Origin: Anaerolineae bacterium
Lineage (GTDB): Bacteria > Chloroflexota > Anaerolineae > 4572-78 > J111
Assembly (NCBI GenBank): GCA_023382535.1
Contig: JAHDWA010000050.1
Span: forward strand, 15,701 to 79,700
Length of the DNA stretch: 64,000 bases
Reading direction: 5' to 3'
This document shows positions 8,871-17,524 of the stretch, in pieces (position 1 is the stretch's first letter; each line of letters opens with the position of its first letter). Below the pieces are notes generated by a model. The model was not told the origin of the DNA. It saw only the letters and a program-made list of their open reading frames with translations, and did no database searches. The position numbers were made by a program, and so were the translations under genes.

Positions 8871-9979
8871 TCATGATTGATCAGGTAAACGTCACGCAAA
8901 AATGCCAGCTCACATTTGATTTCGCGGCCCAACAACTCCGCCGCTTGATTGAAACCCAGCCCGATTATTTTCCGATGTACACCGTCAAGGGCCGCTGGCG
9001 GCATGGCGGCGAAGCCTGGACCAACTGGTGCGAGGGATTCCTGGGAGGCCAACTCTGGCTGCTGGTCCGGCATTCGGGCGACCCCTGGTGGCGCGAGCGA
9101 GCCGAGCATTACTCCCGCCTGATTGAGCACCGTAAAACTGACCGGACCGTGCATGACCTGGGCTTTCTCTTCTGGTCCACCTGGAAACGCTGGTACGATC
9201 TGAGCGGCGATGAAGCTATCAACCAGGTGGTGATCGAGGCGGGACAAACCCTGGCCCTGCGCTTTCAAGAAAAGGGGCGCTATCTCCGCTCGTTTGTGGC
9301 CGATGACAGCCTGTTTATTGATATTATGATGAACGTGGGCCTCATTTTCTATGCTGCCCAGCAGATTGACGACGACCGGCTGTGGTATGTCGCCACCCAG
9401 CACTGCCTGACCTCGCGCCGTACCCTGGTTCGGGGCGACGGCAGCGTGGCGCACGAGGCCATTTTCGACAAGGAGACAGGCCAGTTTTTACGCCAGAGTA
9501 CCCACCAGGGCTGGCGCGATGACTCGTCGTGGGCGCGGGGACTGGCCTGGGCTTTGTATGGGTTTGGCACAGCCTACACTTTCAGCCGTGACGCCCGATT
9601 CCTCAACACCGCCGAAGCCTGCGCCAATTTCTACATCGAGCGGACGCCGGCCCACGGTATCCCGCCCAATGACTGGGAAGAACCCCATCCCGCCCTGCCT
9701 TACGAAAGTTCTGCCGCCGCTATCGCTGCCAGCGGACTGTTAAACCTGGCCCGTCTGACCGGCGACCCGGTTCGCGCCCGCCTCTACCAGGACTATGCTC
9801 TGCGCATCTTGGAGACATTGACCACCCCGGAATTCCTGGCGATCGAAACGCCGGGCTGGGAAGGGCTGCTCAAGCACGGGATGTATCACCAGCGCAAGGG
9901 GCTGGGCGTGGATGAGAGCGTTATGTGGGGCGACTATTTTTTCCTGGAAGCCGCCGGCAAGGTGTTGGGTTATGAGTGA
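8867..9979 (+). CDS. GH88/GH105-type unsaturated uronyl hydrolase
   Basis: A 370-residue (alpha/alpha)6-barrel enzyme of the type that removes the 4,5-unsaturated uronic acid left on oligosaccharides by polysaccharide lyases, by hydrating the double bond. Recognisable family blocks are the DDSLFIDIMMN motif (about residues 146-156, with the catalytic Asp candidates), DSSWARGLAWALYGF (about 219-233) and DESVMWGDYFFLEA near the C-terminus. There is no signal peptide, so it acts in the cytoplasm on imported oligomers. It overlaps the GntR gene by 4 bp and the dehydrogenase gene by 8 bp, so translation is probably coupled. The preferred polymer (pectin, ulvan or glycosaminoglycan) cannot be told from sequence. 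The released 4-deoxy-uronate would need isomerisation, reduction and a kinase, which suits the neighbouring dehydrogenase and PfkB kinase. Confidence 0.87.
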   Translation: MIMIDQVNVTQKCQLTFDFAAQQLRRLIETQPDYFPMYTVKGRWRHGGEAWTNWCEGFLGGQLWLLVRHSGDPWWRERAEHYSRLIEHRKTDRTVHDLGFLFWSTWKRWYDLSGDEAINQVVIEAGQTLALRFQEKGRYLRSFVADDSLFIDIMMNVGLIFYAAQQIDDDRLWYVATQHCLTSRRTLVRGDGSVAHEAIFDKETGQFLRQSTHQGWRDDSSWARGLAWALYGFGTAYTFSRDARFLNTAEACANFYIERTPAHGIPPNDWEEPHPALPYESSAAAIAASGLLNLARLTGDPVRARLYQDYALRILETLTTPEFLAIETPGWEGLLKHGMYHQRKGLGVDESVMWGDYFFLEAAGKVLGYE

Positions 9980-10745
9980 ACGGGTGGCTTTGGTCACGGG
10001 CGCGGGGCGAGGGATCGGTCAGGGGATTGTTCTGGCGCTGGCAAAACGGGGTTGGGACGTGGTCATTAACTACCGGGGCAATACCGCCGCCGCCACTGCC
10101 ACCGCCCGCCAGGTCGAGCAAAACGGCCGCCGAGCGCTCCTCCTTCAGGCCGATATTGGCCTGGAGGCCGCCCGGCAGCGGCTGCTTGACGAAACCTTGC
10201 AGCAGTTCGGACGCATTGATCTGTTGGTCAACAATGCCGGCATGGCCCCGCGCCAACGGCGAGACCTGCTGGAGGTCACGGAGGCGAGTTATGACGAGAT
10301 TATGGCCGTCAATCTCAAAGGTCCTTTTTTCCTGACCCAGCGGGTTGCCAGAGCCATGATTGACCTGCTGCAAGCAGGCCGGATCACCTGCCCTAAAATC
10401 ATCAATATCGGTTCGATCAGCGCCTACGCCAGCAGTCTGAACCGGAGCGAGTACTGCCTTTCTAAGGCCGGTCTGGCCATGATGACAGCCCTTTTTGCCG
10501 ACGGCCTGGCCGAATACGGGATCTATGTTTACGAAGTCCGTCCCGGGGTTATTGACACAGACATGACCAGCGGGGTCAAAGAAAAGTATGATCATTTGAT
10601 CAATGAGGGTTTGACACCCATTCGCCGCTGGGGACAACCTGACGATGTGGCTCAGGCCGTCGTCGCGCTGGCCGAAGACTACTTGCCCTTTTCGACAGGT
10701 GAGGTGATTAATGTGGACGGTGGCTTTCATTTGCGCCGGTTATGA
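9972..10745 (+). CDS. Short-chain dehydrogenase/reductase, KduD/FabG-like
   Basis: A 257-residue classical SDR. The cofactor motif TGAGRGIGQG is at residues 9-18, NNAG near residue 85, and the catalytic Ser-Tyr-Lys set in SISAYASSLNRSEYCLSK (about 151-168). ATG at 9972 is chosen because the Rossmann fold begins directly after it; the longer frame from 9912 only reads the GH88 gene out of phase. It overlaps GH88 by 8 bp as the third gene of the operon. In this context an NAD(P)-dependent oxidation or reduction of a keto-deoxy sugar acid is likely. SDR sequence alone does not distinguish this from 3-oxoacyl-ACP reduction. Confidence 0.83.
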   Translation: MSERVALVTGAGRGIGQGIVLALAKRGWDVVINYRGNTAAATATARQVEQNGRRALLLQADIGLEAARQRLLDETLQQFGRIDLLVNNAGMAPRQRRDLLEVTEASYDEIMAVNLKGPFFLTQRVARAMIDLLQAGRITCPKIINIGSISAYASSLNRSEYCLSKAGLAMMTALFADGLAEYGIYVYEVRPGVIDTDMTSGVKEKYDHLINEGLTPIRRWGQPDDVAQAVVALAEDYLPFSTGEVINVDGGFHLRRL

Positions 10746-10825
10746 ATAAAACATCACGTGTTACGTGTTGCGTAGAAAAACGGAAGACGCAACACGCCTC
10801 TGTAAAAATTTATCAGGATAAACTC

Positions 10826-10999
10826 ATGTTACCATCCTCTCTTTCAGACACCTCACGCCTCTGCGTCCACACCATCACCACCCAACCCTGGCCCATCGAA
10901 ACGGCCATTGACCGGTATTCCCAAGCCGGTGTGGCGGGCATAACAGTCTGGCGGCAGGCGTTAGCGGGGCGCAATCCGGCCAGGGCTGGCCCTTCAGAG
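10826..10999 (+). pseudogene. N-terminal relic of a sugar isomerase/epimerase TIM barrel
   Basis: From ATG 10826 the frame reads SRLCVHTITTQPWPIETAID and then AGVAGITVWRQALAGRNPA. This is the typical first strand and helix of xylose-isomerase-like TIM-barrel proteins found beside Gfo/Idh/MocA oxidoreductases. After about 55 codons the similarity stops and the sequence becomes low-complexity spacer, although the frame stays open to 11146. The gene was probably the fourth member of the uronate operon and has lost about 80% of its length. Confidence 0.65.
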
Positions 11000-11063
11000 T
11001 TGGGCCAACCGCGGCTGGGTAGACGTACCGCCGCTCGAACTCTAAAGGACTACCGACCGCATT

Positions 11064-11120
11064 CCCACCCCAGCCCTTCTCCTTGTAGGGGGAGGGCTGG
11101 GAAGAGGGGTGAGGGTCTGG
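11064..11120. repeat. Intergenic palindromic repeat (cagccct-type)
   Basis: ccagccct (11070-11077) pairs with agggctgg (11093-11100) around ctccttgtagggg, and the flanks ccacccc and ggggtg(a) extend the symmetry. GC-rich spacers of this kind are common dispersed repeats in several bacterial phyla (recollection, not searched). It sits between the TIM-barrel relic and the hybrid kinase, and its insertion may mark the deletion that truncated the relic. Confidence 0.5.
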
Positions 11121-11139
11121 TTTCGAGGGAGAAACGCAG

Positions 11140-13398
11140 ATGCTAAAACAAGAATTTGGAAGATCGGACGATCTGGCCTACCTGCGGGCGGAGTCGCTCC
11201 GGCCGGTGTTGTATGGGTTAATGGTGGTTCTGTATCTCTGGTATATGGTGGTCTTCCAGCCGGTTAATCAGGTTAAAGCCGCCGGATGGGGGCCGGTGGT
11301 CCTGCTGGGAGGAGGCCTGGCGGTTGCCTTCATCACCAGAAAAAGGAACATCTCGTTTGCCTCGGCGGCCCTTATCCTGGGGATGATCACGGCGATTCTT
11401 TATACCATGTGGTTGACCAACGCCGTCGCTCTGCCTTACCTGTTGGCAGTAGCCGTCAGTTTGACCGGCCTGTTATTTAGCCTGAGAGTTGTCGTGGGCA
11501 TGACCGCGCTGTGTGGCGCCGCAGTGATGGCCATCGGGTCTCTCCACTGGGGACATTCCCTTTTCTCCGGCGAGGTGTTATCTCCCGTATTGGTGATTGT
11601 GCTCCAGGGAAGTCTATCCTCGCTGACCGTTCGGAACCTGTACCTGACCCTTTACTGGGCCTGGGATCGAGCGATGGCCGTGCAGCGCAACGAGGAAATG
11701 CTGCTTGACCGCCAGGGGGAGCTGGCCCGCGCTTTAAAAGCCCTCGACGTAGCCTACAAGCAGTTAGAACATCTGAATTATGATTTGGCCAGGGCGCGCG
11801 AGGCGGCCGAAGAGGCGAAATGGGCCAAGCAGCAGTTTGCCACCAATATCAGCCACGAATTACGCACCCCGTTGAACGTGATCCTGGCCTTTAGCGAGAT
11901 GATGTATCTATCGCCAGGCAGCTACAGTGTGCCTCTTCCGCCGGCCTACCGGGGCGACATCCGCGAAATCTATCGCAGCAGCAAACATTTGCTCAAGCTG
12001 ACCGAAGATGTGCTAAGCCTATCGAAAATTGAAGCCAGGGAGATGAAAATCCATCCTGAGCCGGTCCGACTGCCAGAAATTGTGACCGAGGTGCTGGGCA
12101 TGATCCGGCCCCTGCTGCGCGGGAAGGATGTCGAACTCCGGGCCGAATTACCCGGTGAGCTGCCTCCGGTAGTGATTGACCGGGTCAGAATAGGACAGGT
12201 CCTGCTGAACCTTTTGAATAACGCCCGGCGTTTTACCGAAAACGGGAACATTACGGTCTCGGCTGACCTTGAAGCCGAGCATGTGAAAGTTACCGTCGCC
12301 GACACCGGCGCCGGGATTCCGCCCGATAAACTTAACCAGGTCTTTAAGGAATTCCGCCAGCTTGAGAACCTGGGTTCACTCCAACAAGATGGGACCGGAT
12401 TAGGACTGGCCATCAGCAAGCGTTTTGTCGAGATGCACGGCGGGAGGATCTGGGCCGAAAGCGAGGGCCTGCCGGGCCGGGGCAGCCGTTTTTACTTTAC
12501 CCTACCCCGGCGAGAATTCCAGCCTGTCGAGGCCGGGCCGCGAGAGCCGCTGCCGCTGGTGAGAACGCCTTCGGGGCGAGGCTGGACCATCCTTCTGTTA
12601 GATCAAGACCCTTACGTTGCCCGGATGTTAGAGGAAGGTCTGGAAGATTTCCAGGTAGTCGTGGTGAAAAATGTGGCCGAAGTGCCCGGCCTTATCCAGG
12701 AAAAGCATGTTCGGGCCATTGTGTTAAACCAGGCGCAGCCGAGCCTGGCCTGGCCGCAAATGCTGGAGCTTCGGGCGCAGCCGGGCGATATTTCGACGCC
12801 GCTCATCCTTTGCCCGCTGGTTGGCCCCCGGCATTTGGGGCAGGCGCTGGGGATCAAGAATTACCTGGTCAAACCCGTCACCCGCGAGGCGCTGGGTGAA
12901 TTGATCAACCGGCTGGATCGGCCCATTGGCCGCATTTTGGTGATTGACGATGATCCCCGTATGGCAAACTTATTAATGCGCTTGTTGGCAGATATGGGAG
13001 AGCACGAACTTAGCTGGGCGGCTAATGGGCAGGAGGGGCTGCAAAAATTGCAGGCGGCCCCCCTGCCGGACCTGGTGTTGATGGATTTAGGGATGCCGGA
13101 GATGGACGGTTATAATTTGCTGGCCCGTATACGTGAAGATCCCTGTCTGGATCACCTGCCGGTGGCGGTAATCACAGCTCACACCGGCAGCCCGGAAGAA
13201 GAACGTCGGCTGGGCGGCAAGTCGTTCTTTATCACCCAGCCGGCCGGCTTCAGCAATGACGAAGTTTTGCACTACTTGCGCTACACGCTCGAAGCGGTCG
13301 CGGTCTGTGGGCCGTCACGCCGGATTACTCAGGTGGTCGAGGGTGGCGAGCAGGTCGGCCTGAAGCACGGGCTTTTGCAAATAGGCAGCAGCGCCTAA
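11140..13398 (+). CDS. Membrane hybrid histidine kinase with two receiver domains
   Basis: A 752-residue sensor. Residues 20-185 contain about six hydrophobic helices forming a membrane input module without recognisable ligand motifs. A coiled coil (about 185-230) leads to the HisKA helix with phospho-accepting His239 in NISHELRTPLN. The ATPase domain follows (N box LLNNARRF, G1 DTGAGIPPD, G2 GTGLGLAIS). Two receiver domains come after it. The first (about 485-600) lacks an acceptor Asp (AIVLNQAQPS) and should be unphosphorylatable. The second (about 605-720) has Asp649 in VLMDLGMPEMDG. GGGAG-type RBS (gggag) lies 8 nt before the ATG. Its 3' end overlaps the convergent regulator gene by 84 bp. 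It may control the adjacent sugar transporter, judged only by position. Confidence 0.88.
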   Translation: MLKQEFGRSDDLAYLRAESLRPVLYGLMVVLYLWYMVVFQPVNQVKAAGWGPVVLLGGGLAVAFITRKRNISFASAALILGMITAILYTMWLTNAVALPYLLAVAVSLTGLLFSLRVVVGMTALCGAAVMAIGSLHWGHSLFSGEVLSPVLVIVLQGSLSSLTVRNLYLTLYWAWDRAMAVQRNEEMLLDRQGELARALKALDVAYKQLEHLNYDLARAREAAEEAKWAKQQFATNISHELRTPLNVILAFSEMMYLSPGSYSVPLPPAYRGDIREIYRSSKHLLKLTEDVLSLSKIEAREMKIHPEPVRLPEIVTEVLGMIRPLLRGKDVELRAELPGELPPVVIDRVRIGQVLLNLLNNARRFTENGNITVSADLEAEHVKVTVADTGAGIPPDKLNQVFKEFRQLENLGSLQQDGTGLGLAISKRFVEMHGGRIWAESEGLPGRGSRFYFTLPRREFQPVEAGPREPLPLVRTPSGRGWTILLLDQDPYVARMLEEGLEDFQVVVVKNVAEVPGLIQEKHVRAIVLNQAQPSLAWPQMLELRAQPGDISTPLILCPLVGPRHLGQALGIKNYLVKPVTREALGELINRLDRPIGRILVIDDDPRMANLLMRLLADMGEHELSWAANGQEGLQKLQAAPLPDLVLMDLGMPEMDGYNLLARIREDPCLDHLPVAVITAHTGSPEEERRLGGKSFFITQPAGFSNDEVLHYLRYTLEAVAVCGPSRRITQVVEGGEQVGLKHGLLQIGSSA

Positions 13399-14514
13399 TA
13401 AACGGGCCAGGTCTGGGTCTTCCAGCACCGAGCAGATGACAACCGGAATGGGCTGCGTCGCTGGGTCGGCTTTGAGGGCATGCAGGATTTCCCAGCCATC
13501 CTGACCGGGGATCATCACGTCGAGCGTAATAACCGAGGGATGCATCTCACGAGCCACTGCCAGGGCTTCCTCCCCGGTAGCGACCCCAACCACCTGATAA
13601 TTATATTCGGCCAGATAGCGGTTGAAGACCTGAGTGACGGCCTGGTTATCATCCACCACCAGCACCACTTTCTCTGCACCGGCCGGAAAATCAAACCGAT
13701 AGGTACAACGATGCTCGTTTAGCTCAAAGGTCTGCCAACGTCCATGCAATGGCTCAAGCAGATGGGAAATCGGCTCCAGCGCCGGCTTCTGGGCGCGCGC
13801 CGCAGCCTCTACTCCAGACAGGTCAAACTCAGCCGTCAATTCCGCCGCCACGGTACGTCTCTCGTGAGAGAGACGCAGATGGATCTGTTGGCTGCCCGGC
13901 TGGGTAATGAGCTGGCTCAGAGCCGTGAGAAAGACCTGGCGTAAAAGCGTCCGGCTGCCGTAAATCACCGGCAGCCTGTCCGGTAGGTCCCAGGAGAGGT
14001 TAACGCCCTGCTGTTGGGCCACCGGACCCATCAGCTCAAGGACCCCCTGAGCAACTTCTCTGGGGTCTACGGCGCGATGGCGGGAACGAAAACGCTCAAG
14101 TTCATCATCCAACATATTCTCCGGTTGGGGAGGGGCAGGCTCTGGTTGAGGTACTTTTTCCAACAGCGAACCAGCCAGCATCTCGATAGCCTTTTGCTGC
14201 TGGCGGAAGAATTGGCGGCGGCTGTAGCCCAACTCCTGCATAATCTCGGCCAGGGTGCGCTCTTCGACGTAGCGATACACCAGCAGCAAATAGTACTCGG
14301 CCTGCGAAGCGCCTTTGGTGGGGGTATCAGCAGGGTTCAGAGCTTCAATTCCCTCTAACAGCAGCCGGTGCAGCCGTTGAGCCCGATTAGGGCCTCTTTG
14401 TTCCGCCTCCGGCCAACAGTGTTGGGCCAAAGCGTGGCCTTCAAGATAGGGGAAATCATACAGATGGCTCAGGGCATCTTTGAGTTGTTGGAGAAATTCT
14501 GACTCGGTCGCCAT
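13315..14514 (-). CDS. Response regulator with N-terminal HTH-like and degenerate ATPase-like regions
   Basis: A 399-residue protein. Residues about 60-110 (TLAEIMQELGYSRRQFFRQQ) look like a sigma-factor/HTH segment. Residues about 150-270 have the layout of a histidine-kinase ATPase domain (LLRQVFLTALSQLI) but lack G boxes. Residues about 278-399 are a receiver domain with VLVVDDN, acceptor Asp332 (TLDVMIPGQDG) and the conserved Lys in YLQKPV. ATG 14514 is chosen because AGAAGG lies 6 nt upstream; the upstream Met codons lack this spacing. The gene converges on the hybrid kinase with 84 bp of overlapping coding sequence, so the two probably evolved together and may be partners. The HTH-ATPase-REC order is unusual. 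DNA binding is inferred, not shown. Confidence 0.75.
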   Translation of the reverse strand: MATESEFLQQLKDALSHLYDFPYLEGHALAQHCWPEAEQRGPNRAQRLHRLLLEGIEALNPADTPTKGASQAEYYLLLVYRYVEERTLAEIMQELGYSRRQFFRQQQKAIEMLAGSLLEKVPQPEPAPPQPENMLDDELERFRSRHRAVDPREVAQGVLELMGPVAQQQGVNLSWDLPDRLPVIYGSRTLLRQVFLTALSQLITQPGSQQIHLRLSHERRTVAAELTAEFDLSGVEAAARAQKPALEPISHLLEPLHGRWQTFELNEHRCTYRFDFPAGAEKVVLVVDDNQAVTQVFNRYLAEYNYQVVGVATGEEALAVAREMHPSVITLDVMIPGQDGWEILHALKADPATQPIPVVICSVLEDPDLARLLGAAAYLQKPVLQADLLATLDHLSNPA

Positions 14515-14644
14515 TGACATCCTTCTGAGGAGAATTATAGCATGTCCGAAATTTACCGGAAAACCTGGCACTCATTTGACACTCCCCCGGCACAAATTGA
14601 TGGCGTTAGGCGCTGAGTTCGATTATGATGAGTTTAGGCGAAAA

Positions 14645-14697
14645 TGGAGGGCAGACTTCAGCCTGTCCCCTTGAAGCAGACTGAAGTCCGCCCTCCA
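14645..14697. repeat. 17-bp-arm imperfect palindrome in intergenic DNA
   Basis: Arms 14645-14661 and 14681-14697 differ at one position, with a 19-nt loop. The hairpin lies between divergent genes (14514 minus and 14852 plus), so it cannot be a terminator for either. It is better explained as a dispersed repeat. Confidence 0.6.
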
Positions 14698-14774
14698 AAA
14701 ACGTCACGAATTGAGGCAAAGCTGGACTGACAGCAATGATGAGAGGAGGTAAGCGAGCACGATAATCAGAGAGG

Positions 14775-14803
14775 TTGAGCACAGCGGGTTATTTATCTAA
14801 AAT
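14775..14803 (+). promoter_or_regulatory. Candidate promoter of the CUT1 sugar-transport operon
   Basis: TTGAGC (14775-14780), a 17-bp spacer and TAAAAT (14798-14803) lie 48 bp before the start codon at 14852. Both hexamers match sigma-70 consensus at four or five of six positions with optimal spacing. No clear palindromic operator was seen next to it. Confidence 0.55.
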
Positions 14804-14851
14804 TGTAGAGTCACTTCACCCATTATTAGTTTTGCTCAAGGAGGATTTTCA

Positions 14852-16426
14852 ATGAAGAAAATAGTAAGTATACTACTGTTGCTGGTGTTGGGGTTAACCC
14901 TGGCTCCTTTGCCCATTCAGGCTCAGGCCGAGGTAGCCTGCGAAAATGAAGTCGTAGTGCAGGCTTCTGACTTTTTATCAACCATTGCCGACAAGTATTA
15001 CGGCAATATTCAGGCGTACCCGGCCATTGTTGACGCGACTAATGCTAAAGCTAAAACGGACAAAAGCTTTGCCACCATTGACGACGCCAACGTAATCGAG
15101 CCAGGCTGGAAGCTCTGTATCCCCAGCGCCGAAGACGCCCAGGCGATGTTCGGCCAGAGCCTGCCGGCGATGGCAGCGGCCGCCCCGGCCAGCGGCGAAA
15201 AGATTGAACTGCGCCTGATCTGGTGGGGGTCGCAAGATCGCCACGACCGGACCATCAAGGCGATTGAGCTGTACGAGTCTCTCAACCCCAATGTTGATAT
15301 CGTTTACGAATTTTCGAACTTCGCCGACTATTGGACCAAGGCAGCCACCCAGGCGGCTGGCGGCAATCTACCGGATGTGATGCAGCACGATTATGCCCGC
15401 ATCGAGGAATATGTGGCCAGAGATTTGTTAATGCCCCTGGACAACTACGTGGCCTCCGGTGCGATAGACCTGGCCGACGTCCCCAGCGCCAGCATCAACG
15501 GCGGCAGGGTTGGCGGCACTTTGTACGGGATTAACCTGGGCAATAACTCGTTTTCGGTGATTATGGATACCGATGCCTTTGCCAAAGCCGGTCTGGAAAT
15601 ACCCCCCGATAATTGGACCTGGCAAGATTTTGAACAGACCATTATGACCCTGCATGAGAAGTTAGGCATCTGGGGCATTGGTTCAGATTTGTATAACCGC
15701 AACAGCAGGAATGTTTGGTATACGATGTTCCAGGGCTATGGGACTTGCCCCTTCTCGGCCGATGGGACCAAGCTTGGCTATACGGATGACCAGCCCTTCA
15801 TTGACATGTTCAACATGTTCCTCCGTCTCCAGGATGCCGGGGCTGCGCCTAGCCGCGAAGACGTGCTGGCCCGGTTCGACAATGTCGGCCCTGAAGGTTC
15901 TGCGATTATCAGCGGGGAAGCCGCCCAGGTGATGTACTGGAGCAACCAGATTGTGGCCATTCAAAACGCTGCCGGCGAAGGGCGCAACTTCCTCCTGCAT
16001 ACGTTACCCCGGCCCGAAGGCGGGGTGTCATCCAACTACCTCAAGCCTTCGATGTTCTTCTCCATCACCAAACATGCCCAACATCCCGACGAAGCGGCTA
16101 AATTTATCAACTGGTTTACCAACGATGTCGAAGCCAACAAGATTTTGATGGCCGAACGCGGCGTGCCCATTTCGCCCCAGATTCAAGAGGCCCTGGCGCC
16201 TGAATTGGGGAAATCTCAAAAAGCTATGTTCGATTTCTTGAAAAAGATTGAGGCCGACAGCAGCCCCATTTGCCCGCCCGACCCGGCCGGCGCCGGCGAT
16301 GTTGACACCAACGTTTATATCCCGGAGGTCATTGACCCGGTCATGTTTAAGACCGTTACCCCGGAACAGGCAGCGACCGTATTCCGGGAAAAGGCCAACG
16401 AAATTCTGGCGGCGGCCAAAGAATAG
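14852..16426 (+). CDS. Sugar ABC transporter binding protein with N-terminal LysM-like module
   Basis: A 524-residue exported protein with a signal peptide (residues 1-25, ending PIQAQA). Residues about 30-95 resemble a LysM module (VVQASDFLSTIADKYYGN, then NVIEPGWKLCIPS), including the final xGxxLxIP strand. From about residue 110 (LRLIWWGSQDRHDRTIKAIE) it is a family-1 solute-binding protein of the CUT1 class that delivers oligosaccharides to the two permeases encoded next. LysM modules bind peptidoglycan or chitin-like glycans, so the fusion could tether the binding protein to the cell wall instead of a lipid anchor; no lipobox Cys is present at the signal cleavage site. AAGGAGG lies 8 nt before ATG. 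An ATPase gene is absent, so a shared MsmK/UgpC-type ATPase elsewhere is expected. Confidence 0.88.
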   Translation: MKKIVSILLLLVLGLTLAPLPIQAQAEVACENEVVVQASDFLSTIADKYYGNIQAYPAIVDATNAKAKTDKSFATIDDANVIEPGWKLCIPSAEDAQAMFGQSLPAMAAAAPASGEKIELRLIWWGSQDRHDRTIKAIELYESLNPNVDIVYEFSNFADYWTKAATQAAGGNLPDVMQHDYARIEEYVARDLLMPLDNYVASGAIDLADVPSASINGGRVGGTLYGINLGNNSFSVIMDTDAFAKAGLEIPPDNWTWQDFEQTIMTLHEKLGIWGIGSDLYNRNSRNVWYTMFQGYGTCPFSADGTKLGYTDDQPFIDMFNMFLRLQDAGAAPSREDVLARFDNVGPEGSAIISGEAAQVMYWSNQIVAIQNAAGEGRNFLLHTLPRPEGGVSSNYLKPSMFFSITKHAQHPDEAAKFINWFTNDVEANKILMAERGVPISPQIQEALAPELGKSQKAMFDFLKKIEADSSPICPPDPAGAGDVDTNVYIPEVIDPVMFKTVTPEQAATVFREKANEILAAAKE

Positions 16427-16460
16427 CCAAATCATCTCAATAGCTTTAACTCTCTCGTAT

Positions 16461-16504
16461 GGGGGATTAGGAGGCACCGGCCAAGTGACACCTCCTAATC
16501 CCCC
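16461..16504 (+). promoter_or_regulatory. Intra-operon hairpin after the binding-protein gene
   Basis: gggggattaggagg (16461-16474) pairs perfectly with cctcctaatccccc (16491-16504) around a 16-nt loop. It lies between the binding-protein stop (16426) and the permease start (16544) and is not followed by a T-run. Such hairpins usually protect the upstream mRNA segment and keep binding-protein levels above permease levels; that role is inferred. Confidence 0.7.
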
Positions 16505-16543
16505 GGCAACAGTCAATTCCCTTAACTACGACGACAGGGGATA

Positions 16544-17524
16544 GTGATGACAAGCAGGCTTGAACAAGCTTTTCCGGTCAAAGTATCGTTGGGCCAGCGC
16601 CTCAAAACAGCGCTGACCTTCAAAAAGAAAAGCGGCCTGAGACAGGACAACTGGGCCGGGTATCTGTTTATTTCGCCCTGGCTGATTGGCTTTTTCGCGC
16701 TGGTCCTGTTACCCATTCTGGCCTCTTTTGCGCTGGCCTTTACCGACTACGACATTTTATCTCCGCCCAAATGGGTGGGGTTAGCCAATTTTGAGCGCAT
16801 GTTTACCGACGACGTCAGATATTGGCGCTCGGTACGCTCCACCTTTTACTATGTTTTCGTCGCCGTGCCGCTGCGCCTGGCCTTTGCCCTGGCGGTGGCA
16901 ATGCTCCTAAACAGCGGGCGGAAGCTGGTCGGCCTCTATCGAGCCGCTTATTACGCGCCGTCTATTGTGGGCGGCAGCGTGGCGATTGTGGTCATGTGGC
17001 GTCAGATCTTCGGTAATCAGGGAGTGGTTAACTTTATATTAGCCTTGTTTGGATTGCCTGTTTATAGCTGGTTGGGCAGCCCCAGGACCGCTATCTGGAC
17101 CCTGATCATCCTGGCGGCCTGGCAATTTGGCTCGCCCATGTTAATTTTCCTGGCCGGCCTCAAGCAAATTCCCAACGAATATTATGAGGCTGCTGCCATT
17201 GATGGGGCCGGAGCCTGGGACAAATTTTTAAAAATTACGCTGCCTCTATTGACCCCGATCATCTTCTTTAATTTAGTTATGCAAATCATCCACGGCTTTA
17301 TGGCCTTTACCCAGGCGTTCATTCTCAGCGGCGGCACCGGCAGCCCGTTGGATACGACCCTATTTTATGCGCTTTATCTTTATATCCGGGCTTTTGAAAC
17401 CTTTGAAATGGGTTACAGCTCGGCGATGGCCTGGGTGCTCTTGTTGGTCATTGCCTTCTTCACCGCCCTGATCTTTAAGTCATCGTCCCACTGGGTTTTC
17501 TACGAGTCGAAAGGGGGAGAATAG
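16544..17524 (+). CDS. CUT1 sugar ABC permease, MalF/UgpA-like
   Basis: A 326-residue inner-membrane permease with about six transmembrane helices; the first is at about 40-65. The EAA loop that docks the ATPase is present as YYEAAAIDGAGAWDKFLKITLPLL (about 218-241). It pairs with the permease encoded directly downstream and receives sugar from the LysM-fused binding protein. The stop (TAG, 17522-17524) abuts the next start at 17525. Substrate is unknown; the context of GH88 and MocA-type enzymes suggests an oligosaccharide or modified sugar. Confidence 0.9.
   Translation: MMTSRLEQAFPVKVSLGQRLKTALTFKKKSGLRQDNWAGYLFISPWLIGFFALVLLPILASFALAFTDYDILSPPKWVGLANFERMFTDDVRYWRSVRSTFYYVFVAVPLRLAFALAVAMLLNSGRKLVGLYRAAYYAPSIVGGSVAIVVMWRQIFGNQGVVNFILALFGLPVYSWLGSPRTAIWTLIILAAWQFGSPMLIFLAGLKQIPNEYYEAAAIDGAGAWDKFLKITLPLLTPIIFFNLVMQIIHGFMAFTQAFILSGGTGSPLDTTLFYALYLYIRAFETFEMGYSSAMAWVLLLVIAFFTALIFKSSSHWVFYESKGGE

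Noticed and set aside
10742..11146. Whole 134-codon frame as an intact protein
   Set aside because: Only codons from 10826 to about 10999 resemble a family; the rest is spacer and a palindromic repeat.
14645..14697. Hairpin as a transcription terminator
   Set aside because: It lies between divergent starts, so no transcript ends there; treated as a dispersed repeat.
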